Positions 44,422 to 53,901 are shown, numbered from the stretch's first letter. The stretch is 64,000 bases of DNA from Candidatus Gastranaerophilales bacterium (GCA_944325865.1 CALVBS010000002.1:186001-250000), one strand, 5' to 3'. Translations and numbers: made by a program. Notes: generated from the sequence alone by a model not told the origin.

Positions 44422-45911
44422 GTTTTATCTGAAGGATATTTCATAATTAATCTGCCAAGAATAAAAGATAAATAAGCCGCACAAAAACCGGCCGGAACAG
44501 CCGCAGTTTTTACAGATTTTAAAGTTTTATCATCAACTATTTTCTTTATATCGCTGCGTAATTCCTTATAACCGCTTTCCAGTTTTTCTGGATTCAAAAA
44601 TCTTCTCTTTTTCCTGTCATAAATTTTGTCCAATTCCGCTTCAAAAAATTTTTTATACCTTTCGTACGCTTCGTCAAATTTTAAGTCCTTTAACCTCTGA
44701 TCTGATAGTGTTGAATCCTCATTTGCAAAATAGTTTTTAAATGCTGAAAAAATTTTCAAGTTATTAAGAATTTGTGAAGTTTTTGGGGCATAGTCACGAT
44801 TAATCTTTGATGTCAAAATTTTATCAATGACATCTTCTCTATAACCGGATTTATTTTTCCAGAAAGTACTGTTAGCATATACAATTCCACCGGCTGTTGC
44901 CGCACCTGCAGCACCAAGTCCTATACTTAAGCCCGTATTATTAAGCCTTTGTTTGTGCGTAAGTTTTTTATTATATGTAGTCCTGTTGACTGAAGACATT
45001 AGCATTAAACTCAAAGGAATAAAAAGATATGTTCCAAACGCCGCAGCGTAACTGTTTTTTACATTCTTAAATAAATTCTTGTCAATACTTCCATTTTTAA
45101 ACTCCTTTTTCAGAAATTTCAGTCCGTACCCGGTAGCTCCGAGTTCGCTGACAAGTTCAGGAGAATAAATTAAAAGCGGAAGAATCTCACTGTATTTTAC
45201 AAAAAAATCTATAGTTTTATTTGTTATATTATTTGTTTTTTTATTTTTAGATGCATTATTTTCAGGGTAAGTATATTTGGCACCCTCAAAAAGCATATAT
45301 AAGGTTATGGCACCGTATGCATCAAGGTTTCTGTTTGTTTGAAAACTTTTCAGGATTTTTGTTTTATTTTCAATAATTGCATGCCCTAGTTCGTGGAAAA
45401 GTGCTGAAAATGAATCCTTACCAACAACAATCTTTTGATGTCCGCCTCCGCTTGAAAAATAAGCTTCACCGGCAGAACCGGTATAAATAGGAACTTTATT
45501 TTCAAGACCATTTTCTTTTCGCATTTTTAGAGCAAGGTTTGCTATCAGCTCGTTATCTTTTATTTTATCCGTATAATGTTTGTAAATATTTCCTATTAAA
45601 AGTTTACTGTTAACAAATTGCCGCAGATACATCAGTCCTAATCCGAACCCGAATGTTCCGTAAAGGGTTTCTGTCAGTGCAACCGAAGAATAAGTTAATT
45701 GCTTAAGCGGTGATATTTGTTGAACTTTACGTTTATCTTTTATAAATTTATCAGCCTGTTTTTGGGGAATATTTTTAGAGACAGTCTGATGATTTATCTT
45801 TTCAGAAGTCTGCTTCTTATCCAATGCAAAACCGGCAGCTCTGTCCTGATTCATTTTATTATAAATCAGATTTGTACTGCTAAAATTTGAAGTTAATGCA
45901 TCAGGCACCAT
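44400..45911 (-). CDS. Membrane protein with HELGH zinc-peptidase motif
   Basis: 503 residues, unknown family. Polar N-terminus (1-70), a hydrophobic segment (about 78-98), then SALFHELGHAIIENK with the zinc motif HELGH at 173-177; later hydrophobic stretches near 240, 290-310, 328-345 and a last one at 475-490. HExxH and a following helix suggest a zincin-type membrane protease (gluzincin or site-2-like cannot be decided). It is the last gene of a three-gene minus-strand operon, three nt after the amidohydrolase stop. Confidence 0.65.
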   Translation of the reverse strand: MVPDALTSNFSSTNLIYNKMNQDRAAGFALDKKQTSEKINHQTVSKNIPQKQADKFIKDKRKVQQISPLKQLTYSSVALTETLYGTFGFGLGLMYLRQFVNSKLLIGNIYKHYTDKIKDNELIANLALKMRKENGLENKVPIYTGSAGEAYFSSGGGHQKIVVGKDSFSALFHELGHAIIENKTKILKSFQTNRNLDAYGAITLYMLFEGAKYTYPENNASKNKKTNNITNKTIDFFVKYSEILPLLIYSPELVSELGATGYGLKFLKKEFKNGSIDKNLFKNVKNSYAAAFGTYLFIPLSLMLMSSVNRTTYNKKLTHKQRLNNTGLSIGLGAAGAATAGGIVYANSTFWKNKSGYREDVIDKILTSKINRDYAPKTSQILNNLKIFSAFKNYFANEDSTLSDQRLKDLKFDEAYERYKKFFEAELDKIYDRKKRRFLNPEKLESGYKELRSDIKKIVDDKTLKSVKTAAVPAGFCAAYLSFILGRLIMKYPSDKTKKTPHK

Positions 45912-45914
45912 TGG

Positions 45915-46991
45915 CTATCCCTTTTTTGTTTCGACGGGAGACAATTTATCCTTTAATGCCCACAATACACCGCCCAAAACAACAAGACCACCCAGAATTA
46001 CAGCACCCGTTTTTAATTTTGAAACAGGTTTTTGAGCGAAAAATAAATTATCCGCATTTTTATAGAAAATCTTTTCTATAAGTTCATCAGCCTTATCTCC
46101 AAAATTTTTCCGTATTGCTGCTTTTGTTTCTCTTACCACTCTAGCATATAAATCTTTGTCAGCAGAATACTCCGCAATGGGAGCATCGGTTCCAAAAAGC
46201 AGCCTGTCAGTCTTGTCGCCTTTTTTAGTATTCATTAATCTTTTAATAGCTGAAATAACATTTGGCTTTTCAGGGTCTTTAAAATCAACCCAGGAAATAT
46301 CAGCGTATAAATTGGCATCACCTTTTTCTATGGACTCTACAAGTATATCAACGGCTTTTGAATGAGCCTGTCCCCAGCCTGCCCCCATATGTCCGAGTAT
46401 TACAGGAGCTTTCGGAGCTTTTTTAGCTGATTGGTAAATTTTAACCGGATCCGCTACACTTATATTATCGTTCAACAGTTGACCGTTGTTGTTATCGACA
46501 TTAACCTGTGAATGAAAAAGACACGGAAGGTTTTTCTTCTGTGCAAATTTCAAATACGGAACATATTTTACATCCGAAGCATCAAGACCGCTCGTCAGAG
46601 GGTGAAATTTTAAACCGACAAAACCCTTCGGATAGCGGTCAAACAAAGTCTCTATATTTTTTACATTACCGGTTTTCGGTTGACAAACAGCAAGCACGGC
46701 TGTTCTTGGATTACCTTTACAGTCAGCCAGAAGTTTTTTGTTTCCTTCCAGTTCATCCATTAAAGGTTTACCGTTTTCTTCTTTGATACAATCAAGATTT
46801 GATATAATTACTTTTGAAATTGTATCCCCGTCCCTTTTTACAACATCAGCTCTCTCAAAAATATCATTTACCAGATATGGTTCGGCTCCGTTTGGTTTTC
46901 CGTCACACTGTTTGTCCCAATGCCCTGTATGGACATGGACATCAATAATTTTTCCGCAAAAACCTGTTTGCGTTACTTTACTAATCAACAT
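45915..46991 (-). CDS. Amidohydrolase-family protein with C-terminal membrane anchor
   Basis: 358 residues. A TIM-barrel metal hydrolase: DVHVHTGHWD (17-26), GLKFHPLTSG, CLFHSQVNV, VILGHMGAGWG and LLFGTDAPIAEY give the usual His/Asp metal ligands of the amidohydrolase_2 group (decarboxylases and lactone-type hydrolases). The C-terminal 30 residues form one membrane segment (KTGAVILGGLVVLGGVLWAL) and a basic tail, which is unusual. The N-terminus has the tag-like TQTGFCGK. It starts inside the end of the upstream gene (11-nt overlap). Confidence 0.75.
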   Translation of the reverse strand: MLISKVTQTGFCGKIIDVHVHTGHWDKQCDGKPNGAEPYLVNDIFERADVVKRDGDTISKVIISNLDCIKEENGKPLMDELEGNKKLLADCKGNPRTAVLAVCQPKTGNVKNIETLFDRYPKGFVGLKFHPLTSGLDASDVKYVPYLKFAQKKNLPCLFHSQVNVDNNNGQLLNDNISVADPVKIYQSAKKAPKAPVILGHMGAGWGQAHSKAVDILVESIEKGDANLYADISWVDFKDPEKPNVISAIKRLMNTKKGDKTDRLLFGTDAPIAEYSADKDLYARVVRETKAAIRKNFGDKADELIEKIFYKNADNLFFAQKPVSKLKTGAVILGGLVVLGGVLWALKDKLSPVETKKG

Positions 46992-49062
46992 TTAAAAAGT
47001 CCCCTAAATATGTATTTTTATCTGCTCTTCTCTTTATAAGTTCACTTGAAATATCATTCATGTTCTGCATCATGCCTGCTGCCCAGTTACAAGCAAAGGC
47101 AGGATAATCCTCCCCTCTCAATTCACAATTCTGGGCTAATTTTTCATATAAACGCCCGCAACCTGTAAATAATTTTGCTACCTTTTTAAATTGAATATAT
47201 TTTTCTGTTTTGGTTAAGTCTTCAGGTTTTTGAGGTTCATTAACAAATAATTTCTGAATGAAGTTTAATTTATCATAATTAGCTTTATTGTCTCTATATT
47301 CCCAATCTTTCGGATTAAAATGTTCAACAAAATTTATGTAGTCAATACAATCGGTCAGTAAATACTGCTTATCATCAATTTTCAATTTATCCAGTATTTT
47401 TTTTGCTAATTCATTTAATGCCGAATTATAACAATCTTCCGCCTGCAGATAATCTTTTTGCATTGTATAGAAATCACCCAGAGCCTCAAGAGGTTTATAC
47501 CCGTGAAGTCCGGCAACTTTTTCCAAATCTACCGCATATTTCAGAACTTGTTCAGCTTCTTTATATCTTTTACCTTTTATAAGTTCTTCACTTTCAAATA
47601 AAAGACTCTTTACTTCCTTAGGATGTTTATCATAAAGCGTTTCTTTATCATAATATCCTCTTTCATTATATCTTTCTTTGATTGTAATATCGTCTTTTAT
47701 TGCATTAAATATTGAAAAACAGCTGCCCCACATAGAAAGAACACTAGGTCTTCCGCTTCCTTCACAGTCACAGTTAGGGAAAATTACCTGACCGTTTTTA
47801 TTTGTTCTGAAAAAGAGCTGCAGGCTTGAATCAACATAATCGCCTTTTAAATCCATTTTATTATAATCACGTTCATGCTGCGGGAAAATATCCTCTACAC
47901 GGAATAACTTATCTGCATAACGCTCTCTGCTGCGATTGTTCCATACATCATCTTTAAATGCCTGAGTGGTTTCACTGTCCGCAAGAACTTCTTTAATCGG
48001 TCTGCCTACAAATTTTGCTATGTTTTGAACTTCCCAATTAGCCGGAAATTCTTCATAAGGATAGTCAACCGTTTTATCGTCATGATAGCCGTAACCAAGA
48101 AGTTTACCCTCTTCATCTCTCACCGGAGAGAAATTATATACACCTCTGGCACCGTCTTTAATACATGAATCATATGCCGAATAAATATAATCTTTACCAT
48201 CAGCACCTTTTACATTTACAACATCGGCTTCAGATAAAGTAAGAAGATTAAAATCATACCAGCCGTTATCTTTAATTTCTCGTTGCATGTTATGTACAGC
48301 ATTATCTTTATCTACACCCGTTGCAATATAATTATATAATTCAGGCTTTTGATTTCTTTGTTCGGACATCCATTTTATTGATGCATATTCAGGGTGACCG
48401 GCAGGAATATATACTTTTGTATTGTATTTTTTTGCAAGTTTATTAATCTGGTATATTACCCCGTAAGTTTTTTCTATCCCCTGCCCCATCGGATCCATAT
48501 AATTAATATACTGTCTGTATCTATCAGGTTCTTCGTATAAAAGTTTCAGAAATTTAATAACTTCATCCTTTTTGGTTCTGATATTTTGAGGAGTAAGATG
48601 TGTATGCGTTCCCATAACTGCATTCATCTGAGCCTCAAGATTTTGAAGAGGAACATTTGCCAGAACAGGCAGTGCCACATAAGCAGCATCATGATAATTA
48701 TCGTATGAAAGTGATGGTTCAAAATTTAATTCTTTTAATTTCCATTCAAGATTTTCAAGCTGTTTTATATCAGGGTCGCGATAGTTTGTATCCACTTCTT
48801 TATTATATAAATCCCATTTCCCGTCGCTGATTGATTGGGCAAAATGATTCATATTGGTAGCGTGGTTTCCGCCATCCACGATATGTACACTGTATCCCAT
48901 AAATGATACCGGATTTTGCATACTTTTTATCGTTTGTACTGCTTTATTTTTTATAAATATATCTTTTTGATTGTCATAGAATACCGGTGTGGAAACATTA
49001 TTTCTGTCTATTTTATTAATATTATTTCTGGAATTTAAAAAACTAACACTTTGAACCTTCAC
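46981..49062 (-). CDS. Large hypothetical protein with TPR-like C-terminal region
   Basis: 693 residues, no recognised enzyme family. The N-terminus carries two tag-like stretches (MKVQSVSFLNSRN; NPVSFMGYS near residue 54). The middle (60-430) is globular and rich in Asp, His, Tyr and Asn (HIVDGGNHATNMNHF, MGTHTHLTP, CDCEGSGRPS), so it may bind metal. Residues 470-600 look like TPR or SEL1-type helices. No signal peptide. It is the first gene of the operon with the amidohydrolase and HELGH protease and is co-translated with the former. Confidence 0.65.
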   Translation of the reverse strand: MKVQSVSFLNSRNNINKIDRNNVSTPVFYDNQKDIFIKNKAVQTIKSMQNPVSFMGYSVHIVDGGNHATNMNHFAQSISDGKWDLYNKEVDTNYRDPDIKQLENLEWKLKELNFEPSLSYDNYHDAAYVALPVLANVPLQNLEAQMNAVMGTHTHLTPQNIRTKKDEVIKFLKLLYEEPDRYRQYINYMDPMGQGIEKTYGVIYQINKLAKKYNTKVYIPAGHPEYASIKWMSEQRNQKPELYNYIATGVDKDNAVHNMQREIKDNGWYDFNLLTLSEADVVNVKGADGKDYIYSAYDSCIKDGARGVYNFSPVRDEEGKLLGYGYHDDKTVDYPYEEFPANWEVQNIAKFVGRPIKEVLADSETTQAFKDDVWNNRSRERYADKLFRVEDIFPQHERDYNKMDLKGDYVDSSLQLFFRTNKNGQVIFPNCDCEGSGRPSVLSMWGSCFSIFNAIKDDITIKERYNERGYYDKETLYDKHPKEVKSLLFESEELIKGKRYKEAEQVLKYAVDLEKVAGLHGYKPLEALGDFYTMQKDYLQAEDCYNSALNELAKKILDKLKIDDKQYLLTDCIDYINFVEHFNPKDWEYRDNKANYDKLNFIQKLFVNEPQKPEDLTKTEKYIQFKKVAKLFTGCGRLYEKLAQNCELRGEDYPAFACNWAAGMMQNMNDISSELIKRRADKNTYLGDFLNVD

Positions 49063-49154
49063 TTCAAAACTCCTTGTGTACTTTTATGTGTTGCATGTTT
49101 AATAACCCGAAAACAAAAATTTTTGCTACTTGTTCTTTAAAATATTAAGTAATA

Positions 49155-49568
49155 TTAAAACATTGTTGGAATACCAAGCGGCATAAGCATCTGACTATTG
49201 ACATCATCCATAGATTTCGGGAAATTGTCATAAGTCATAGGTTTAACATCCCCGTTTGCAGTCTGCTGCTGCGGTTTTCTCTGCCCGTCTTTCATTGTCT
49301 TAATTACTTTTTTTTCGGTGCTTACCGGTTTTTCTTTCCTGAATCCGTCATCATCAAATTCATCCAGAAAATCATCCGGTTCACGTTCTTCAGCAGTAAC
49401 CTTTGTAGGTTTTTCCAAAAGTTTATACGTACCGTCAGTCGGAAGGGTTTTATTAAAACCTGAAAAACTTTCGGACTGATTCATATATTTAACCGTTTCA
49501 CTGCTTTCTGAAGCATAAGCCGGAATAATCAAAGAGAATGCACATATTAAAAACAAAAATTTTTTCAT
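49155..49568 (-). CDS. Small secreted, mostly disordered protein
   Basis: 137 residues from the ATG at 49568 (AGGGG upstream). Signal peptide 1-19 (ending PAYA), then an acidic and Lys/Gln-rich, low-complexity chain (DDFLDEFDDDGFRKEKP). No domain. It is separated by 92 nt from the three-gene operon and may be independent. Confidence 0.6.
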   Translation of the reverse strand: MKKFLFLICAFSLIIPAYASESSETVKYMNQSESFSGFNKTLPTDGTYKLLEKPTKVTAEEREPDDFLDEFDDDGFRKEKPVSTEKKVIKTMKDGQRKPQQQTANGDVKPMTYDNFPKSMDDVNSQMLMPLGIPTMF

Positions 49569-49630
49569 TTTTATACCCCTGTTTTTATTACAACTTAGCA
49601 TAAATATTCATACAAGACAAGGGATTTTTA

Positions 49631-49659
49631 TTGCATAGAAAATTCTTTTACTGTAAAAT
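49631..49659 (+). promoter_or_regulatory. pabBC promoter, predicted leaderless
   Basis: TTGCAT (49631-49636), 17-nt spacer, TAAAAT (49654-49659), then 7 nt to the ATG at 49667. The predicted first base is the A of the start codon; there is no Shine-Dalgarno. Confidence 0.65.
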
Positions 49660-49666
49660 TCTGCAT

Positions 49667-51310
49667 ATGTTAATTTTTAAAGATAAGGTATTTAAAAAAC
49701 CTTTAAAAATTTTACAAGCCTTTAACGAAACGGAACTGTATGAAGCTTTTGAAGAGATTGAAGCTTTGAAAAGCAGATATTATCTTGCCGGTTATATAAG
49801 GTATGAAGCTAAGGAAATATTTTTAGGAAATGAATTTAACAGTGAATTTCCGCTGCTATATTTTGAAGTTTTTGATTCTTTTGAAGAATTTAAGCCTGAC
49901 CTGCCGGATTACATCAATATTAACGCATTTCCGTCAATTTCTTTTGAAGAATATTCAAATGCCATTACAAAAATCAAATCTGAAATCGCCTGCGGCAACA
50001 CATATGAGGTTAATTATACCTACGACTGGATTGCAGAATCTCCGGAAGATGAATTTGAACTGTATAAATTTTTATTGTTAAACCAGAAAACACCGTATAA
50101 TGCTTTTATTAAAAACAAATATGAAACAATTCTTTCGTTTTCTCCGGAACTTTTCTTTGAAATTGAAGACCGACATATTATCACAAAACCTATGAAAGGC
50201 ACTATACGGAGAGGTGAAAATGATATTCAGGACAAACAGAATATTGAATTTTTGAAAAATGATATTAAAAACCGTGCTGAAAATGTTATGATTGTAGATT
50301 TACTCAGAAATGATTTAGGAAGAATTGCAAAAACGGGAAGTGTCAAAGTAACAAAATTATTCGAAATTGAAACTCACAAAACGTTACATCAAATGACAAG
50401 CAGCATTGAAGCTGATTTGGCTGAAAACATCAAAATTGTTGATATTTTTAAAGCAATATTCCCATGCGGTTCCATAACCGGAGCCCCGAAAATCAGCACC
50501 ATAAAAATCATAGATGAAGTTGAAAAAGGCTCCCGCGACATATATTGCGGTGCTATAGGGCTTATCACCCCGCAAAAAACAATTTTCAGCGTACCAATAA
50601 GAATTTTACAGAAAAAATTTAACGAAAAACATTACAGATACAGAGTAGGCGGAGCTGTAGTATGGGATTCCGATACTCAGGACGAATGGGATGAAAGTTT
50701 TACCAAAGCCGGAATTCTTAATAACGGATTGAAACTCATTGAAACAATCAAAGTTCAAAATAAAGCATTATTTTTAGGAAAAGAACATCTGCAAAGAATG
50801 AAAAAATCCGCAGAAGTTTTAGGTTTTAAGTTTAATGATGAATTATTTAAACTTAAACCGGAAAAAGACGGAATGCTGAGAATTATATTATCAAAAGACG
50901 GCAGTTATGAACTTGAATACAAAAATCTTGAACGCACTCCCGTATATAATGTTAAATTTTCTGATATAACTCTGAACAGTAATAACAAAATGTTACAACA
51001 CAAAACGACATTCCGCCCCTGGTATGAACAATCAGCACAGAAAATCCGAAATGGGGAAATTTATGATGAAATATTTTTTAATGAAAAAGGGGAACTGACG
51101 GAAGGTTCAAGGACGAATATTCTGCTTGAAATAGACGGGAAATTCTATACACCGCCTTTAAGCTGCGGACTTTTAAACGGAATATTGAGACAAAATCTTA
51201 TAGACTGCGGAGTCTGCAGTGAAAAAGTTTTATATAAAGAAGATGTTCTAAAAGCCGAAAACATATACTGTATAAATTCAGTCAGAGGTATAAAACGAGT
51301 ATATTTATGA
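49667..51310 (+). CDS. pabB: Aminodeoxychorismate synthase component I fused to aminodeoxychorismate lyase
   Basis: 547 residues. The chorismate-binding domain (about 85-370) has KPMKGTIRRG, VDLLRNDLGR, KLFEIETHKTLHQMTSS and FPCGSITGAPK. A PabC-type aminotransferase class IV domain follows (about 375-547), with NEKGELTEGSRTNILLE and a final LLNGILRQNL. PabB with PabA makes aminodeoxychorismate and PabC releases 4-aminobenzoate for folate; the fusion does both later steps. Upstream in-frame TTG codons lie in the promoter, so the ATG at 49667 is the start. pabA overlaps by 4 nt. Confidence 0.9.
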   Translation: MLIFKDKVFKKPLKILQAFNETELYEAFEEIEALKSRYYLAGYIRYEAKEIFLGNEFNSEFPLLYFEVFDSFEEFKPDLPDYININAFPSISFEEYSNAITKIKSEIACGNTYEVNYTYDWIAESPEDEFELYKFLLLNQKTPYNAFIKNKYETILSFSPELFFEIEDRHIITKPMKGTIRRGENDIQDKQNIEFLKNDIKNRAENVMIVDLLRNDLGRIAKTGSVKVTKLFEIETHKTLHQMTSSIEADLAENIKIVDIFKAIFPCGSITGAPKISTIKIIDEVEKGSRDIYCGAIGLITPQKTIFSVPIRILQKKFNEKHYRYRVGGAVVWDSDTQDEWDESFTKAGILNNGLKLIETIKVQNKALFLGKEHLQRMKKSAEVLGFKFNDELFKLKPEKDGMLRIILSKDGSYELEYKNLERTPVYNVKFSDITLNSNNKMLQHKTTFRPWYEQSAQKIRNGEIYDEIFFNEKGELTEGSRTNILLEIDGKFYTPPLSCGLLNGILRQNLIDCGVCSEKVLYKEDVLKAENIYCINSVRGIKRVYL

Positions 51311-51861
51311 TTTTGATAGACAATTACGATTCATTTACGTACAATATTGTACAATATTTAAGAGAACTCGGCGTTAATCCGATTATTTTTGAGAATGACG
51401 GAATTACTGTTAACGAACTAAGAAAAATGACGTTTGATTCCATAATTCTCTCACCCGGAGCAGGAAATCCCGACGGTGCAGGAATATCTCTTGAGGTAAT
51501 TAAAGAATTTTATAAAACAAAAAAAATTCTCGGTGTATGTCTCGGACATCAATGTATTGCACAATTTTTCGGGGCCAAAATCATAAAAGCCAAAGAGCCA
51601 TGTCATGGAAAAACTTCAAAAATACGACATGGCAGTTCTGTTTTATTTAAAGATATACCGGAAGAGTTTGAAGTTACCAGATATAATTCTCTTATTGTAA
51701 AAGATTTAAGTGAAGATTTAACTGTTAGTGCACAAACATCAGACGGCATAATCATGGCACTTGAACATAAATTATATCCTGTCTTCGGAGTACAGTTTCA
51801 TCCGGAAGCCATTCTCACACAATTCGGGCATAAATTATTTCAAAATTTTATTGATGCCTAA
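51307..51861 (+). CDS. pabA: Glutamine amidotransferase, PabA/TrpG family
   Basis: 184 residues. Class I amidotransferase with IDNYDSFTYNIVQYL (4-18), the nucleophile Cys in GVCLGHQCIAQ (around 76-86) and the His/Glu pair in FHPEAILTQFG. It supplies ammonia to aminodeoxychorismate synthase; TrpG and PabA cannot be separated by motif, but the 4-nt overlap with pabBC argues for PabA. The downstream dehydrogenase is convergent and overlaps by 4 nt. Confidence 0.92.
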   Translation: MILIDNYDSFTYNIVQYLRELGVNPIIFENDGITVNELRKMTFDSIILSPGAGNPDGAGISLEVIKEFYKTKKILGVCLGHQCIAQFFGAKIIKAKEPCHGKTSKIRHGSSVLFKDIPEEFEVTRYNSLIVKDLSEDLTVSAQTSDGIIMALEHKLYPVFGVQFHPEAILTQFGHKLFQNFIDA

Positions 51862-52892
51862 TATTTTATTGCAACTTTAATACAGTTATCCTGTTTACTT
51901 TCAAAAATATCATAACCTTTTAAAATGTCATTAAAAGGTAATGTATGTGTAATTAAAAAATTCGTAGAAAGTTTATTTTCAGAAATAAGCTGCAAAAGTT
52001 TTTCACAATGAACAGCATCAACCCCTCCTGTTTTAAATATAAGATTTTTGCCGTACATATCCGGCAGCGGAAGTATCTGTGATGATTCATACATTGCAAC
52101 CACAGCAACCACTGCATTAGGACGAGCAATTTTCCATGCCGTCTCAAAAGAATTTTCACCGCCTGCAGCCTCTATAACACCGTCGGCTCCATGGTTATTT
52201 GTTATATCTTTAACAGTTTTTTCAACATCTGTTTTCAACGGATTAATAAAATAATCCGCAAGTTTATTTTTTCTTGCAATATCAAGTCTTGAATCATCAA
52301 TATCTATTGCTATAATTTTCCCTGCAGAAAAAATCTTGGCACAGGCCATTGAACATAACCCTACAGGACCTGAACCTATTACGGCAACCGTATCATCCGG
52401 CTTAATTTCACAAAGTTCTGCACCGAAATATCCGCTTGACAAAATATCTCCGACAAATAATGCATCTGCATACCCTACGTTATCAGGAAGTTTTGTAAGT
52501 CCGGTATCACCAAACGGAACCCTGACATATTCCGCCTGACATCCGTCAATTCTGCATCCGAGTTCCCAGCCGCCGTTTTCACAGTTATTTATAAAACCTC
52601 TTTTACAAAAAAAACATTCACCACAGAATGTAATACAATTTGCAGCAACTCTGTCACCTTTTTTAAGATTGTCAATCCCGCTTCCGACTTCAATAACTTC
52701 ACCAACAAATTCATGCCCGAGAGCAGTTTCAGGAACAGCCCGAGGCACAAAGCCCTTTGTTATATGAATATCACTAGTACAAATTGAAGACAATTTAACT
52801 TTGACAATAACATCTCTGTCATCACAAATTTTTGGTAATGGTTTTTCAACAATTTCCCGCACACCACTCTTATGCCATATTAAAGCTTTCAT
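51858..52892 (-). CDS. Zinc-dependent alcohol dehydrogenase (MDR family)
   Basis: 344 residues. The catalytic-zinc residues are in SICTSDIHI and GHEFVGEVIEVG. The structural-zinc cysteines appear in CGECFFCKRGFINNCENGGW. The Rossmann motif VIGSGPVGLCSMA binds NAD(P). The group holds sorbitol, threonine and aryl/alkyl alcohol dehydrogenases; the substrate is unknown. Monocistronic. Confidence 0.87.
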   Translation of the reverse strand: MKALIWHKSGVREIVEKPLPKICDDRDVIVKVKLSSICTSDIHITKGFVPRAVPETALGHEFVGEVIEVGSGIDNLKKGDRVAANCITFCGECFFCKRGFINNCENGGWELGCRIDGCQAEYVRVPFGDTGLTKLPDNVGYADALFVGDILSSGYFGAELCEIKPDDTVAVIGSGPVGLCSMACAKIFSAGKIIAIDIDDSRLDIARKNKLADYFINPLKTDVEKTVKDITNNHGADGVIEAAGGENSFETAWKIARPNAVVAVVAMYESSQILPLPDMYGKNLIFKTGGVDAVHCEKLLQLISENKLSTNFLITHTLPFNDILKGYDIFESKQDNCIKVAIKY

Positions 52893-53014
52893 ATTTTCCC
52901 CGCAAATTTACTGCTTTAGTATAACATAAATTTTTTAATTCTTAGACTTTTTACCGATTAAACATAATACAAAAAAGACCATAATGTTTAAGTAACAACA
53001 AGAAAGGGAAGATT

Positions 53015-53248
53015 ATGGAAAAAGATAAAGAAAAAGAAACTCTCAAAGAAAAAGCACATGAAGCCGGCGAAAAAATGAAAGAAAAAGCCGAAAAAGTTAA
53101 AGAAGACTTTAAAGAAGGCGTAGAAAACGTAAAGGAAAAAGCTCACGAGACAAAAGAACATCTGAAAGAAAAAGCCGACGAGATTAAAGAAAAAATGGCC
53201 GAAAAGAAAGAAGAAAAACAAGAAAAAGAACATAAAAAAGAAGCTTAA
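53015..53248 (+). CDS. LEA-like highly charged helical protein
   Basis: 77 residues made almost entirely of Lys, Glu, Ala and a few Met, Val and His in 11-residue-like periods (KEKAHEAGEKMKEKAEKVKE). There are no Pro after the start and only one Phe. This resembles group 3 LEA or YtxH/CsbD-type stress proteins. AGGGAAG precedes the ATG, and a strong terminator follows. The reverse frame is open only because of Lys-rich codons. Confidence 0.75.
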   Translation: MEKDKEKETLKEKAHEAGEKMKEKAEKVKEDFKEGVENVKEKAHETKEHLKEKADEIKEKMAEKKEEKQEKEHKKEA

Positions 53249-53272
53249 TTTTGTTTCTTTTTATGTGAAAGG

Positions 53273-53306
53273 AAAAGAGTTCCGGTATATGCTGCGGAAC
53301 TCTTTT
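53273..53306. terminator. Terminator between the LEA-like gene and the GNAT gene
   Basis: AAAAGAGTTCCG and CGGAACTCTTTT form a perfect 12-bp stem around a 10-nt loop. Works for both converging genes. Confidence 0.85.
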
Positions 53307-53313
53307 CTTATTA

Positions 53314-53898
53314 TTAATTAATTCTTAAATTTTCCTCAGTTATTAATTCAAAAGTTTCTTTGCAAGATGGTATTTTTGAATGAAGATACAAAAAAACTTC
53401 ATTAACGTCAGCAAGAATTTGCTGCGTATCAGGTATTTCACAGCTCAGACTTTTATAAAACAAACTCATTTCAAGTTTTTTTATTTCATTAGGAAAATAA
53501 TATTTAAAATCTAAAAGTTCACAACCGTTTTTCTTATAAAAATTTACCCTTCGCACAGTGTTTATATCCGCAGAATTTTCTTTCTCAACCTCAAAATAAC
53601 ATCCGCGTAAATCTTTATACTTTTCAAAAAATAAGTCTAAAACTTTACTTCCCAGCCCGCATGATTGAAACTTCCGGAGAATTGCAACATAATCAATCCA
53701 TAAAAAATCTGATTTATAATACAGCACATAGCCTGCAATATCTTCGTCTTTTTTAAGCAAATCAAGAGCATAACTGCCTCCGGCAAGCATATAATTAATT
53801 TCGTCAAAAGTTTTCATTTCCTCAGGAGGAAACTGCTGTTTCATATCTTCAAATACATACCCGTCAAGACTGTTTGTTCGTATTAATTCAAGATTCAT
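53314..53898 (-). CDS. GNAT-family N-acetyltransferase
   Basis: 194 residues. The fold is indicated by YVLYYKSDFLWIDYVAILRK and the acetyl-CoA pyrophosphate loop FQSCGLGSKVL (Q/R-x-x-G-x-G), then NFYKKNGCEL. The acceptor is unknown. A C-terminal helical extension of about 40 residues is unusual. It is 3 nt after the histidine kinase stop and likely in the same transcript. Confidence 0.75.
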   Translation of the reverse strand: MNLELIRTNSLDGYVFEDMKQQFPPEEMKTFDEINYMLAGGSYALDLLKKDEDIAGYVLYYKSDFLWIDYVAILRKFQSCGLGSKVLDLFFEKYKDLRGCYFEVEKENSADINTVRRVNFYKKNGCELLDFKYYFPNEIKKLEMSLFYKSLSCEIPDTQQILADVNEVFLYLHSKIPSCKETFELITEENLRIN

Positions 53899-53901
53899 AA
53901 A

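Noticed and set aside
52988-53233. 81-codon Phe-rich minus-strand ORF
   Set aside because: Antisense of the Lys/Glu-rich LEA-like gene (AAA read as TTT); the plus-strand gene has the ribosome site and terminator.
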